Assembly: GCA_050944685.1 (NCBI GenBank)
Contig: JBMNRP010000008.1
Coordinates: 55,765-119,764, forward strand
Length of the DNA stretch: 64,000 bases
Source of the DNA: CADBRN01 sp050944685
Lineage (GTDB): Bacteria > Bacillota > Clostridia > Lachnospirales > Lachnospiraceae
Reading direction: 5' to 3'
The notes beneath the pieces were generated by a model, which searched no databases, was not told the DNA's origin, and worked only from the letters and a program-made list of their open reading frames with translations. Within the stretch, counting starts at the first letter, position 1. Every line of letters starts with the position of its first letter. Both the position numbers and the translations under genes were made by a program. Positions 31,646 to 40,471 of this stretch are shown piece after piece.

Positions 31646-34177
31646 TTAACTGATATTTTCTGGCGTGAGAAGGGAAATCTTTTTTTCACGCCAGTGCATA
31701 CCCAGTACAGGAAGCAGGAAAATTATGCTCATCATCAGACCTGAATAGCTTCCCCTTGCCTGAAAGCGGATTTCAATATGCTTTGGTGCCTTTTTGAAAT
31801 ATGCTCCCAGAAAACCGTGGTTGACCTTCCTGGGCGTGACGCGTTTTCCGTCTGCAATGATTGTAAATTCATCACTGTAAGGAATGGAAGTAATCAGCCA
31901 GTGCCCTTTTGAATTGGATGTATCGCCGTGAAAGCCATTTCCATCCTGATCCAGGTGCATTTGGACCGGATTTTCATATAGTTTTTCGGAGGCAGACGCC
32001 GAAACATTTCCCACCATGGCTTTCAGCGAATGAATTGTATAATTGCCGCTGCCAAGCGCAACTGAAAGACTTTTTGTTCCTGCCGCCAGGGCAATGACAT
32101 AGTGAAATTTCGTGTTACCATTGTAATACAATGCATTTCTGGAACTGAGACGATTACGCACCTGATTTATTGTAACCGTGACATCCTTCCGGGCATGGTT
32201 TTTTACCGAAAAGCTGATAAACAGATATGTCTTTTCCTTCAGCGGATTGGGAAATGTAATGGTTGTCTCAGTCTCACTGTCTGACTTAACATGCCCATCG
32301 TGATTCAGAACGATGGGATAGCTTTCCAGCGTCGCCGAACTCCCTGTTGTTGTACTGCCTGGCACACATGCTGTCTGCAGCAGGGTCAGCTGCCGCTCTG
32401 CCCAGTTCATATTATCGAAGGTATCTTCGGATGCGACCTGCGAAGTGAGATAGAACACCGGCGCCACATCCTGATTGACATACAGATTATCCTGAATCTT
32501 TGTATAATCGATCATATTTGTGCTTCCGACGATATACTTCACGCCCATCAGCCGCAGAAAGAGCGGATTGTCCTGTGCATCCTGCATCAGTACATTGCGG
32601 GTGGTCTTGCCCAGAGACAGCCATCTGCGTACAGAAAGATAGTACGGATTATTTAAGGAGGAATAGCCGGTCGTGATGTTCTGACCAGGTGCAAGAATCA
32701 TGTTCTGCTGGTCTTTTAGAAACAGAGTGCCGCGCACTTCCGCTCTGATAAAGTCATTTCCCAGCGAAACGGCATTTTTCATGGTCTGAACAATGGCTGT
32801 ATCGTGCTGCATGAGCAGCTCCTGCGCTGTAAGGCTGCAGGAAGACTTCAAATACAAAGCCGCTGCACAACAAACCGTCATAGATCCAGTCAGCACCCAG
32901 GGAACAATCCCGGATGCGTATCTGACGGCAAAAGAAAGAAGGAGACCGATAACCAATGCCACTAATACAAGCTTGAAATGTCTTCTATACAGAAGGAAAA
33001 GAATGCTAAGCCACACGGTCCCTTTCAGGCATTGAAACTGCTTCAGCCGATGATTCTTCAGATCAGATACAAACCCGCCACACACAAAAGCAAAAAGTAC
33101 TGCAAAAGGAATCAGCACCTTTCCTCTGACATACAGCTTTCCGTTCAAAAGATAAATCAACAGCGGCATGACAAAACAGAACGCCATTGCCTTTGATAGC
33201 CGCGAAACCTTTCTGTTCTGGCTGCTGATCATCACGCAAAGTACCCACAGTCCGCTCAGTGTTATCCCGATGCCATAGGGGCTGAATAATACCGTATCCG
33301 GATAAAACTTTGGAAGGAGCAGACTCTGTATAGAACTTTTCGTATTCGATACCGACCGTCCGCAAAATATAACAAAGGCCACCGGCAGAAGATAGAACAT
33401 GGATACAAGGCCACCCTCAAATGCCGGGCGGATCGTATACAAAAAATCCTTCAGGCGCTTCTTTGAGACATTCTGAAATGCCCACACATAAATACACAGA
33501 ACCAGAAAACAGGCGGGAATATAAAAATAACTGTTCAGTACAATGCCGATACTGCATAAAAACATGCAGAGCCAGGAATGTTTCTCGCGTCTTTGGTCTG
33601 CCCCTGTCAGCAAGCCAAGCAGAAACGGCATATAACTCACAAACATCACCTGCGCAGAAGACTGGTACACAAGTGACGAGGAAAGCATCAGCACCAATGC
33701 TCCACATAAAGAAGGTACAAAAGAAAAATGATGTGACAGCCATTTCAAAGCCAGGCATCCATCCAGCCAATAACAGATTGCTGACGACGCCATCACCCAG
33801 ATCGTCATCGGTATCCACGGAAAGGCATAAGACAGCAGATAAAAAGGATTCATCAGCCCATAGTAGGCAAAGTAATAAATATTGACTCCGCCGCTGATTT
33901 CCGCAGCAAACTGTGGAAAGAAATCATGGGTCCGATAAAACCGGCTGCGGAAATATTCCGCCAATGCCGTATGCTGGGAAATCCAATCCACCTTACTGCC
34001 TGCCACAGCACCGTGCCTTGTCTTAAGCCAGAGTAATGCACAGGTCAAAAGGCCAAAAGCTATGTATGCATACAGTTTCTTCTTTCTTTCACTCATATGC
34101 GCAATTAAAACACAGCTTTGTCTGCACAATATTAAACAGAATCTAAAGATTCCCAAAACAATCGGAAATAAATTCAT
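31646..34177 (-). CDS. YfhO-family membrane protein
   Basis: The 843-residue frame has about 12-13 transmembrane helices over the first 420 residues and an extracytoplasmic beta-rich C-terminal half with a final helix near 815-835. SGGVNIYYFAYYGLMNPFYL and the long C-terminal part identify YfhO, a GT-C-like membrane protein linked in Bacillus and Listeria to glycosylation of surface polymers. Neither possible start (34177 or ATG 34096, MSERKKK) has a good ribosome binding site, and the region upstream of 34177 is a repeat also found at 50.4 kb. The gene is AT-richer than those before it, so rearrangement or transfer is likely. Confidence 0.8.
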   Translation of the reverse strand: MNLFPIVLGIFRFCLILCRQSCVLIAHMSERKKKLYAYIAFGLLTCALLWLKTRHGAVAGSKVDWISQHTALAEYFRSRFYRTHDFFPQFAAEISGGVNIYYFAYYGLMNPFYLLSYAFPWIPMTIWVMASSAICYWLDGCLALKWLSHHFSFVPSLCGALVLMLSSSLVYQSSAQVMFVSYMPFLLGLLTGADQRREKHSWLCMFLCSIGIVLNSYFYIPACFLVLCIYVWAFQNVSKKRLKDFLYTIRPAFEGGLVSMFYLLPVAFVIFCGRSVSNTKSSIQSLLLPKFYPDTVLFSPYGIGITLSGLWVLCVMISSQNRKVSRLSKAMAFCFVMPLLIYLLNGKLYVRGKVLIPFAVLFAFVCGGFVSDLKNHRLKQFQCLKGTVWLSILFLLYRRHFKLVLVALVIGLLLSFAVRYASGIVPWVLTGSMTVCCAAALYLKSSCSLTAQELLMQHDTAIVQTMKNAVSLGNDFIRAEVRGTLFLKDQQNMILAPGQNITTGYSSLNNPYYLSVRRWLSLGKTTRNVLMQDAQDNPLFLRLMGVKYIVGSTNMIDYTKIQDNLYVNQDVAPVFYLTSQVASEDTFDNMNWAERQLTLLQTACVPGSTTTGSSATLESYPIVLNHDGHVKSDSETETTITFPNPLKEKTYLFISFSVKNHARKDVTVTINQVRNRLSSRNALYYNGNTKFHYVIALAAGTKSLSVALGSGNYTIHSLKAMVGNVSASASEKLYENPVQMHLDQDGNGFHGDTSNSKGHWLITSIPYSDEFTIIADGKRVTPRKVNHGFLGAYFKKAPKHIEIRFQARGSYSGLMMSIIFLLPVLGMHWREKKISLLTPENIS

Positions 34178-34185
34178 TTATTGAC

Positions 34186-34243
34186 GAAACCCCGGCAAGC
34201 TTCAGACAGCTGCCGGGGTTTTATTTTCGATAACGATTCTCCT
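34186..34243. repeat. 58 bp repeat with terminator hairpin, copy A
   Basis: The first 37 bases are identical to 50421-50457, and the remainder to 34243 matches copy B with small changes. It contains ACCCCGGCA-N12-TGCCGGGGT followed by a T-rich run on the plus strand. At 50.4 kb the same hairpin follows a plus-strand gene as a normal terminator; here it stands directly before the YfhO frame with no gene to terminate on the plus strand. Confidence 0.85.
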
Positions 34244-34264
34244 CTGTGCCTGTCAGAAGAAACA

Positions 34265-34314
34265 GCCCGAAAAAAGAAACGGGACCGGACAGCTCTAACC
34301 AGCTATCCGGTCCC
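34265..34314 (-). terminator. Terminator of the amino-sugar operon
   Basis: GGGACCGGACAGCT pairs with AGCTATCCGGTCCC (one mismatch, short loop), followed on the minus strand by GTTTCTTTTTTC. It lies about 50 nt beyond the nagB stop and closes the leftward operon. Confidence 0.88.
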
Positions 34315-34361
34315 ACGATTCATATCATAAGAAATTCTGCTCTTCATTTTAAATAAACACA

Positions 34362-35078
34362 TTATGCTGCCTCTTTATCCGCAACAACAATGACGTTTGG
34401 ATGAAATCTTAATACAGAAGCCGGAACTTCCGGGCAGATCGAACCATGCAGCATCTGTTGCAGCGCGTTCCTCTTCGCAGCTCCTGTTACAATCAGCAGA
34501 ACCTGTTTCGCCCGCATAATGTTCATCACCCCCATGGTAATCGCCTTCCTGGGCACATCATTTACGGAATCAAAAAGAATAGAATTTGCCCGGATGGTAG
34601 ACTCTGTCAAAGAAATAATATGCGTCCCGGAAGAAAAATGATCATCCGGTTCATTAAAACCAATATGTCCATTCTGGCCCAATCCTAATACTTGAAGATC
34701 AATTCCGCCTTTTTTTTCAATCATCTGATCATATTCTTCACAGGCCTTGTTTTCATCTGCACAATTGCCATCGGGAATATGAATGTTTTCTCTGTTAATA
34801 TTGACCTTTGAAAAGAGATGTTTTTCCATAAAATAATGGTAGCTGTTGGGATCTTCCTCACTAATCCCAATATATTCATCCAGATTAAACGTATTGACCT
34901 CTGAAAAATCGATCATCTTTGACTGATAATTTCTAACCAGAAAATCATATGTCCGAATAGGTGTATTTCCGGTCGGAAGTCCAAGGACACTTTTCGGGTT
35001 TAATATCATCTGAGCAGAAATAATATTCGCCGCCACTTTACTTACGTCATCAACCGTATCTTTGACAATGACCCTCAT
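34362..35078 (-). CDS. nagB: Glucosamine-6-phosphate deaminase
   Basis: The 238-residue enzyme converts glucosamine-6-phosphate to fructose-6-phosphate and ammonia. Motifs present are GLPTGNTP (phosphate binding), NTFNLDEYIGI with the catalytic Asp, and GLGQNGHIGFNEP. The length matches the short, non-allosteric NagB of Gram-positive bacteria (about 240). AAAGGTG precedes the start. It is the last gene of the leftward operon and supplies the entry into glycolysis. Confidence 0.93.
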   Translation of the reverse strand: MRVIVKDTVDDVSKVAANIISAQMILNPKSVLGLPTGNTPIRTYDFLVRNYQSKMIDFSEVNTFNLDEYIGISEEDPNSYHYFMEKHLFSKVNINRENIHIPDGNCADENKACEEYDQMIEKKGGIDLQVLGLGQNGHIGFNEPDDHFSSGTHIISLTESTIRANSILFDSVNDVPRKAITMGVMNIMRAKQVLLIVTGAAKRNALQQMLHGSICPEVPASVLRFHPNVIVVADKEAA

Positions 35079-35098
35079 TTTACATTTTCACCTTTCAA

Positions 35099-36058
35099 TC
35101 ATACAGCAGCCACAGATGCCTTATCATCCAAAGTCACTTCTCCGGAAGAATGCATTCTGGCAAATATAGCAGCTCCAATTACACCTTTTTCTTTTACATT
35201 ATCTGAAAAAACGAACTGAAACCCATAGTTCAATACATCTTTTCCGACGTGCATCAAGATATCGCGTCTCATTCTTTCTTTTGGGAAAGCCTTCATCTCA
35301 ATAATTCCTCCGCCCAAAATCAGAAAAGACGGATTAAAAATTGTCGCCATGACAGAACAGATATGAGAACAGGCATAGACGTAATTCTTCAAAACCGGCT
35401 CGTCACCATGTTGAACAAAAAGTTCCGAGATATTCGTTTTGGGAAAACACCGGCTTTGAATTTCTTCAAGCCTCCAGCCGGAAGCATAGCATTCGCAACA
35501 TCCTATATTTCCACACTTGCAGACATCTGTTCCGTTAAAATATGGAACATGCCCGATATCGAGTGCCACCCCGTTGCTTCCATTCAGCATCCTTCCGTTT
35601 ACCCACACCGCTGAACCGACACCGGTTCCAAAATATATTCCAATTACGGTCTCGGAGACGCCAATATTATTTACCTGCATATCATACAAAAGAATATTTT
35701 TCGTATCATTATTGATATATACCGGAACCCGAAAATAGCTCTCTATCTCATCTCCGATATTTTTATTTTTAAAAACCGGCTTGCCGTCGGTTCCGAGAAT
35801 ATTGCTTGTAGATGAAACCGTTTTTTCATCGTTTGCTACCGATGAAGAAATACCGATCGAAATAGCATCAAAAGAATGTATCTGTTCTTCCCGTAAAAAA
35901 TCATCAATGGCGTGAATAATAACTTGCAACGGCTCTTTCGATTCAGCGATCAGTTTGGTTTTCAATTTTCGGTAATGTCGAATATTGTTCTCTGCGTCAA
36001 CAAGCCCTATTCGGAAATTCGTTCCTCCAAGATCGATACCAATTACATTATTAATCAT
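35099..36058 (-). CDS. ROK-family sugar kinase
   Basis: ATG at 36058 with GCAGGGAA upstream gives 319 residues. The ATP site is IGIDLGGTNFRIGLVD and the ROK zinc motif is CKCGNIGCCECYASG. VYINNDTKNILLYDM and IYFGTGVGSAVWVNG carry the sugar-site Asn-Asp and the second phosphate loop. It has no N-terminal DNA-binding domain, so it is a kinase. N-acetylmannosamine, glucosamine or a related sugar is the likely substrate given nagB 20 nt downstream. It begins immediately after the ROK regulator's stop. Confidence 0.9.
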   Translation of the reverse strand: MINNVIGIDLGGTNFRIGLVDAENNIRHYRKLKTKLIAESKEPLQVIIHAIDDFLREEQIHSFDAISIGISSSVANDEKTVSSTSNILGTDGKPVFKNKNIGDEIESYFRVPVYINNDTKNILLYDMQVNNIGVSETVIGIYFGTGVGSAVWVNGRMLNGSNGVALDIGHVPYFNGTDVCKCGNIGCCECYASGWRLEEIQSRCFPKTNISELFVQHGDEPVLKNYVYACSHICSVMATIFNPSFLILGGGIIEMKAFPKERMRRDILMHVGKDVLNYGFQFVFSDNVKEKGVIGAAIFARMHSSGEVTLDDKASVAAV

Positions 36059-36059
36059 A

Positions 36060-37226
36060 TTATTCCCTGCCTTTATTTGAAATAACATCGATCCACTGAT
36101 GTAACACGGAATAAAAGCAGCCTCTCATTTCACGATTTTCGGAATATTTCGCCAGCCGCAGGATAACACTGATTTCCATCTTGCTCTTACTTAACTTTTT
36201 AACCAGAGCCTGTGTTCGTTTTAATATCAGAGCTGCATATTCCTCATTTATGCTGTCGATAATAATCGCGGTCGGATTGTAGATCCAGATAATGTTATAA
36301 AGAAATACTGCCGTTCTTGAGACGGCCTGATCAACGACCTTTTTTGTATCCGGATCGCCAGCCTTATAATTTTCTAAAATTTTTTCAAACTCCGGCTTTT
36401 TTCTTCCCTCACTCATGCGACGGACAAGACCGGTAATTGACGCTACATCCTCCAGCGGAATTAACTTTTCTGATTCCAAATCAGGAACAAGAATCTTTCC
36501 AACTTCACCAGCGAGAAAATTCTCGCCAGTGAGTGGAATATTATGATCAATATAATAACTGCCTATTCCATATCCGCAATAGAAGTAATACATACTAGAA
36601 TAATTCTGACCGCTGATATCATATTCTGACTGGGCAGCAGAGACAACATCATGAAACACCATAACATTTTCAACGCCGAGACAATCTTTTATGACTTGTT
36701 TGATATGGATGCCTTTCAGCCCGGAAATCAAGTCATAATTTACCAGATCTTTGTCCTCATAATAAGCGCTGGCAACTTCCACTCCGATACCGATCAGCTC
36801 TGTCTGTATCGATTTCTCAATTTCCCCGATTTCAGCCAGTACGCGTATCAGCAAATCATAATATTTTTCCCTGGGAGCAATCGCCACATCCTTAGCTGCA
36901 ATCTCATTGCGATGAATATCATAGAAAATGTATCGAATAGAATAATTCGAAGTCAGGTTAATACAGATAATATTCCCGTACTTCTGAGCTATATTCAATA
37001 CCATGGGTTTTCTTCCAACACTGGAATTGGCAGCCTGCTCATAGATCACATCTTGCGCAATCAGCTCATCAACAACATGCTTGACCGTCATCAGACTGAT
37101 ATTATTCAATGACGCCAGTTCATTTCTGGTAAGATCTCTGTTAAGAATCAGGCTGTTAATAATATTTGTCGTATTATTCACCCGGATGGATTTATTTGAT
37201 AAGGATTCTCTATTGTCCAGTCTCAT
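36060..37226 (-). CDS. ROK-family transcriptional regulator (NagC/XylR-like)
   Basis: ATG at 37226, with GCAGGGAT upstream, gives 388 residues. An N-terminal winged helix (about 15-75: LNRDLTRNELASLNNISLMT, then VGRKPMVLNIA) is fused to a ROK sugar-binding domain. The zinc cluster and sugar-phosphorylating motifs are degenerate, as expected for a regulator rather than a kinase. It lies within the catabolic operon it probably controls, between the aminotransferase and kinase genes with 1-2 nt spacing. Its effector is probably the sugar or sugar phosphate of this pathway. Confidence 0.88.
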   Translation of the reverse strand: MRLDNRESLSNKSIRVNNTTNIINSLILNRDLTRNELASLNNISLMTVKHVVDELIAQDVIYEQAANSSVGRKPMVLNIAQKYGNIICINLTSNYSIRYIFYDIHRNEIAAKDVAIAPREKYYDLLIRVLAEIGEIEKSIQTELIGIGVEVASAYYEDKDLVNYDLISGLKGIHIKQVIKDCLGVENVMVFHDVVSAAQSEYDISGQNYSSMYYFYCGYGIGSYYIDHNIPLTGENFLAGEVGKILVPDLESEKLIPLEDVASITGLVRRMSEGRKKPEFEKILENYKAGDPDTKKVVDQAVSRTAVFLYNIIWIYNPTAIIIDSINEEYAALILKRTQALVKKLSKSKMEISVILRLAKYSENREMRGCFYSVLHQWIDVISNKGRE

Positions 37227-37228
37227 TT

Positions 37229-38533
37229 TTATCCCTGCAAACACTGTTGAATTGATTTTTCAATAATCATGATTGCTTCATCCGCATTCTGTTTCGAAGT
37301 AATCAGCGGAGGATGCATAACAATTATAACATTACTTAAATTTCTTCTGCTTTCCAATTCTGTGATTAATCCATTATGCAGCATCGTTTCATAAAGTTTC
37401 TGTCCGAACTCATACTTGGACACATTCGGATTTACAGAATCCAGTTCAAAGCCCTGGAGCAATCCACGTCCTCTTACATCAACAATACACTCGTACTTTT
37501 TCTGAAGTTTTTTAAGCTGTTCGTGGAGATACGTTCCTGTCTGTCTGCTGTTTTCCACAAGATGATCCCGTTCGATAATCTCGATATTCTTATAGGCAGC
37601 CGCGCACATAAGCGGATAGCACGAATGCGTATGACCATGAATCGTCAGCGGATCCATCGATTCTCCTATTTCTCTTCGGCAGATGACTGTAGAACCCGGC
37701 ACATAGCCACTTGTAAGGCCTTTTCCGGTAACCAGAATATCAGGTGTGACACCCTCGTACTGACAGGCAAACATATCACCCGTCTGCCCAATACCTGTTA
37801 CAACTTCATCAAAAATCAGCAGGATATTATACTTATCACATAATTTACGGATTTCTTTCCAGAATCCTTTTGGAGGAACGATTACACCTCCTGCCGCGAA
37901 GATCGGCTCAGATATCAACGCGGCAACTTTCCCTCCTTCCTGAAGAATCAGTTGCTCCAGATATTTAATACACTGGAATCCGCATGTTTCCGATTTCTGC
38001 CCAAGATCACAGCGGAAACAATACGGCGGAGCAGAATGCACAAATCCCCGCGGAAGCAATTCCGAAATACCTGTGTCAAGCTGTATCGTCTCGGATTTTC
38101 CGGTAGCCGCTGCCGCACCCGCCGTTGAACCGTGAAATCCTCTTCGGAAGGAAAAAATTTTACCTCCTCCCTTATAATGCTTGGCGAGTTTCAGGGCAAA
38201 TTCGTTTGCATCAGATCCCGTGCAGCCAAACATGACTTTTTCAAGTCCATCCGGAGTAATCTCAACCAGCTTTTCCGCAAGCCGAGCACGTTCTTCTGTG
38301 ACATACATGGAGGTTACGGACACCAGTTTATTGAGTTGTTCGGTGATCGTATCAATCAGTTCCCGGTTCCGATGCCCCAATGTGCACGCTGAAAACTGCG
38401 CGGAAAAATCAAGATAGGGTTTATCATCCTTGTCATACAAATACATGCCTTCTGCATGATCAAATACAATTTGATCGGAAGTATAGCATTGAATAAGATA
38501 TTTTTCATCTTTATTGATTACATTATTATCCAT
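37229..38533 (-). CDS. Class III PLP-dependent aminotransferase
   Basis: The 434-residue fold-type I enzyme has FGCTGSDANEFALKLA near 105-120, FRRGFHGSTAGA, LLIFDEVVTGIGQTGDMFA with the PLP-pyridine Asp, and the PLP lysine in TGKGLTSGY (Lys271). Class III enzymes act on omega-amino groups and on amino sugars or aminocyclitols. The operon context (dehydrogenase, sugar transporter, kinase, NagB) argues for removal or transfer of an amino group on a sugar or polyol rather than ornithine or GABA metabolism. It ends 2 nt before the ROK regulator start. Confidence 0.9.
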   Translation of the reverse strand: MDNNVINKDEKYLIQCYTSDQIVFDHAEGMYLYDKDDKPYLDFSAQFSACTLGHRNRELIDTITEQLNKLVSVTSMYVTEERARLAEKLVEITPDGLEKVMFGCTGSDANEFALKLAKHYKGGGKIFSFRRGFHGSTAGAAAATGKSETIQLDTGISELLPRGFVHSAPPYCFRCDLGQKSETCGFQCIKYLEQLILQEGGKVAALISEPIFAAGGVIVPPKGFWKEIRKLCDKYNILLIFDEVVTGIGQTGDMFACQYEGVTPDILVTGKGLTSGYVPGSTVICRREIGESMDPLTIHGHTHSCYPLMCAAAYKNIEIIERDHLVENSRQTGTYLHEQLKKLQKKYECIVDVRGRGLLQGFELDSVNPNVSKYEFGQKLYETMLHNGLITELESRRNLSNVIIVMHPPLITSKQNADEAIMIIEKSIQQCLQG

Positions 38534-38534
38534 T

Positions 38535-39359
38535 TTATTTTACAGCTCCCATCGTCATACCAGCTACCATATGCTTTTGAACAATCATTGCAAAAATCAG
38601 AACCGGAACAGTAATGACAGTTCCGACCGCTGCAATATCTCCCCACAATGTTCCCTGAGGAGTCAACATTCCCGGAATCGCTACCGGCATGGTTTTTGTA
38701 TTACGACCTGTCAGAATTAATGCCATCAGGAACTCATTCCACGAATTGATTGCACAGAAGACTGCCGTTGCAGCAATCCCGCTTTTGGCGAGTGGAATAT
38801 CAATCAGAAGAAACGTCTTAAACCAGGAATATCCATCAATTCGGGCTGCTTCATCTATTTCTTTTGGAACCGCATCAAAAAATCCCCGCATCATCCAGAT
38901 CAAAAATGGCAGATTAAATGCAACATGGGCTACAATGATTCCAACATATGTATCTAACAGTCCGATTTTGCTCATTATCAGGTAAAGCGGAAGAGCCAGA
39001 ACAACAAACGGAGTAAATCTGGTCCCCAGAAGATAATTCAGTAATACCCCGTTCTCTTTTACCTTAAAGCGTGAAAAAGCAAACGCAGACGGCAGACCAA
39101 GAACCATACTGATCACAACGGTAAACAGCATAATAACAATACTGTTTATCAGATTCTTGTACATACCCTTGGTGACAAACGCTTCGTAATAGTTGGAAAG
39201 CGTAGGTTTAAAAGTAAGCTTTGGCGGAATTGCAAATGCATCCAGTCTGGTTTTAAATGATGTTAATACCAGCCAGATATAGGGCAAAAGAACTATCGCC
39301 AGAAAAATAATTAATAAGACATAGACTATGATATTCAGTTTACGTTTATTTTTTTTCAT
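38535..39359 (-). CDS. Sugar ABC permease (MalG-type)
   Basis: The 274-residue protein has six transmembrane helices and the EAA loop RIDGYSWFKTFLLIDIPLAK, which docks on the ATPase. It is the second permease of a CUT1 carbohydrate importer. It follows the MalF-type permease by about 50 nt and precedes the aminotransferase by one base. The C-terminal GAVK ending is typical of MalG-type permeases. Confidence 0.92.
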   Translation of the reverse strand: MKKNKRKLNIIVYVLLIIFLAIVLLPYIWLVLTSFKTRLDAFAIPPKLTFKPTLSNYYEAFVTKGMYKNLINSIVIMLFTVVISMVLGLPSAFAFSRFKVKENGVLLNYLLGTRFTPFVVLALPLYLIMSKIGLLDTYVGIIVAHVAFNLPFLIWMMRGFFDAVPKEIDEAARIDGYSWFKTFLLIDIPLAKSGIAATAVFCAINSWNEFLMALILTGRNTKTMPVAIPGMLTPQGTLWGDIAAVGTVITVPVLIFAMIVQKHMVAGMTMGAVK

Positions 39360-39411
39360 TATTTCTCATCTCTCCTGGTCATCTCAAATATGAATATTAG
39401 TCGACTACGGT

Positions 39412-40308
39412 TCAATCCTCTCTCATTGTTATTCGTTGATAAAGAATGCCGCACATTATCAAAATAATGAACAAAATGACACATACCGCAGCAGCATATC
39501 CAAACCGGAAAGAAACAAACGCCTGTCGATAGGTATACATATCAATTACTTCTGTGGCATTACCGGGCCCGCCTCCTGTGAGAATGTAAGGCTTATCAAA
39601 TTCTTTGAAACACTCCATCGCTCTCAAAAGAACCGCCACAGTCAAAACCGGTTTCATCAGAGGAAGTGTTACATACCGAAACTGATTCCATCGCGTAGCT
39701 CCGTCCACTTGGGCAGCCTCATAAACATCACTCGGAATAGACTGCAATCCTGCAAGGAATGTCAGGCCCATATACGGCGACCATTCCCATATATCCATGA
39801 TGATTACAATAATCATGGCTTTTACCGGATCATCCGTAAATACAGTGGGAAAAGGCAAATGCAGCTTCTTTACCAGCCAGACATACAATCCGAATTGCGG
39901 ATTGTTAAAAAAGCTGAACATCAAACCGATAACAAGTGGCGCAACCATCATGGGGATCAGCGTCAGAGACGTGAATAATTTTTTTAACCTGGGGATGGTG
40001 TTTAACGCCAGCGCCAGCAGAATACCTATAACAACCTCAAAGAATACGGCAAATGCCATAAAAATAAATGTTCTTAATATAGAACCTCCGAAATCGGCAT
40101 CATGAAATAATTCGATATAATTGCCAAAGCCGATGAAATTATTTTCACTTCCGGGATTCGAAAGCTCATAATCAAAAAAGCTTAATTTAAACGTATACAG
40201 CAAGGGAACAAGCGTGATAAGGGTTAAAGTAATAAAGGCCGGAGCATGGAATTTCCTTGCAATACTGGTATAATTTTTTAATTTCCTTTGTCGGACAGCT
40301 TTCATCAT
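39412..40308 (-). CDS. Sugar ABC permease (MalF/UgpA-type)
   Basis: This 298-residue permease has six transmembrane helices and the EAA loop EAAQVDGATRWNQFRYVTLP. It pairs with the MalG-type permease to form the membrane channel of a CUT1 importer. Start at the first of two adjacent ATGs, with GAGGAAG upstream. A gap of about 160 nt with a strong hairpin separates it from the binding-protein gene, a common device for making more binding protein than permease. Confidence 0.92.
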   Translation of the reverse strand: MMKAVRQRKLKNYTSIARKFHAPAFITLTLITLVPLLYTFKLSFFDYELSNPGSENNFIGFGNYIELFHDADFGGSILRTFIFMAFAVFFEVVIGILLALALNTIPRLKKLFTSLTLIPMMVAPLVIGLMFSFFNNPQFGLYVWLVKKLHLPFPTVFTDDPVKAMIIVIIMDIWEWSPYMGLTFLAGLQSIPSDVYEAAQVDGATRWNQFRYVTLPLMKPVLTVAVLLRAMECFKEFDKPYILTGGGPGNATEVIDMYTYRQAFVSFRFGYAAAVCVILFIILIMCGILYQRITMRED

Positions 40309-40359
40309 ACTTCCTCATTTTGAATCAACTAAATAAGCAGTCCCTGCTTAATATGAAAA

Positions 40360-40417
40360 GCTCTCTTTCGATCCGACCCATCCGTATTAAATCCCTTCGG
40401 GCAGATCGAAAGAAAGC
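40360..40417 (-). promoter_or_regulatory. mRNA-stabilising or attenuating hairpin after the binding-protein gene
   Basis: GCTCTCTTTCGATC (40360-40373) pairs with GATCGAAAGAAAGC (40404-40417), 13 of 14 positions, around a 30 nt loop. No long T-run follows on the minus strand, so it probably stabilises the upstream message or lets only part of transcription continue into the permease genes. Confidence 0.65.
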
Positions 40418-40471
40418 TTTCATAAATCCATTCTGTTCTCAAAGATAATTCTGCAGAAAAATTCCAAACCT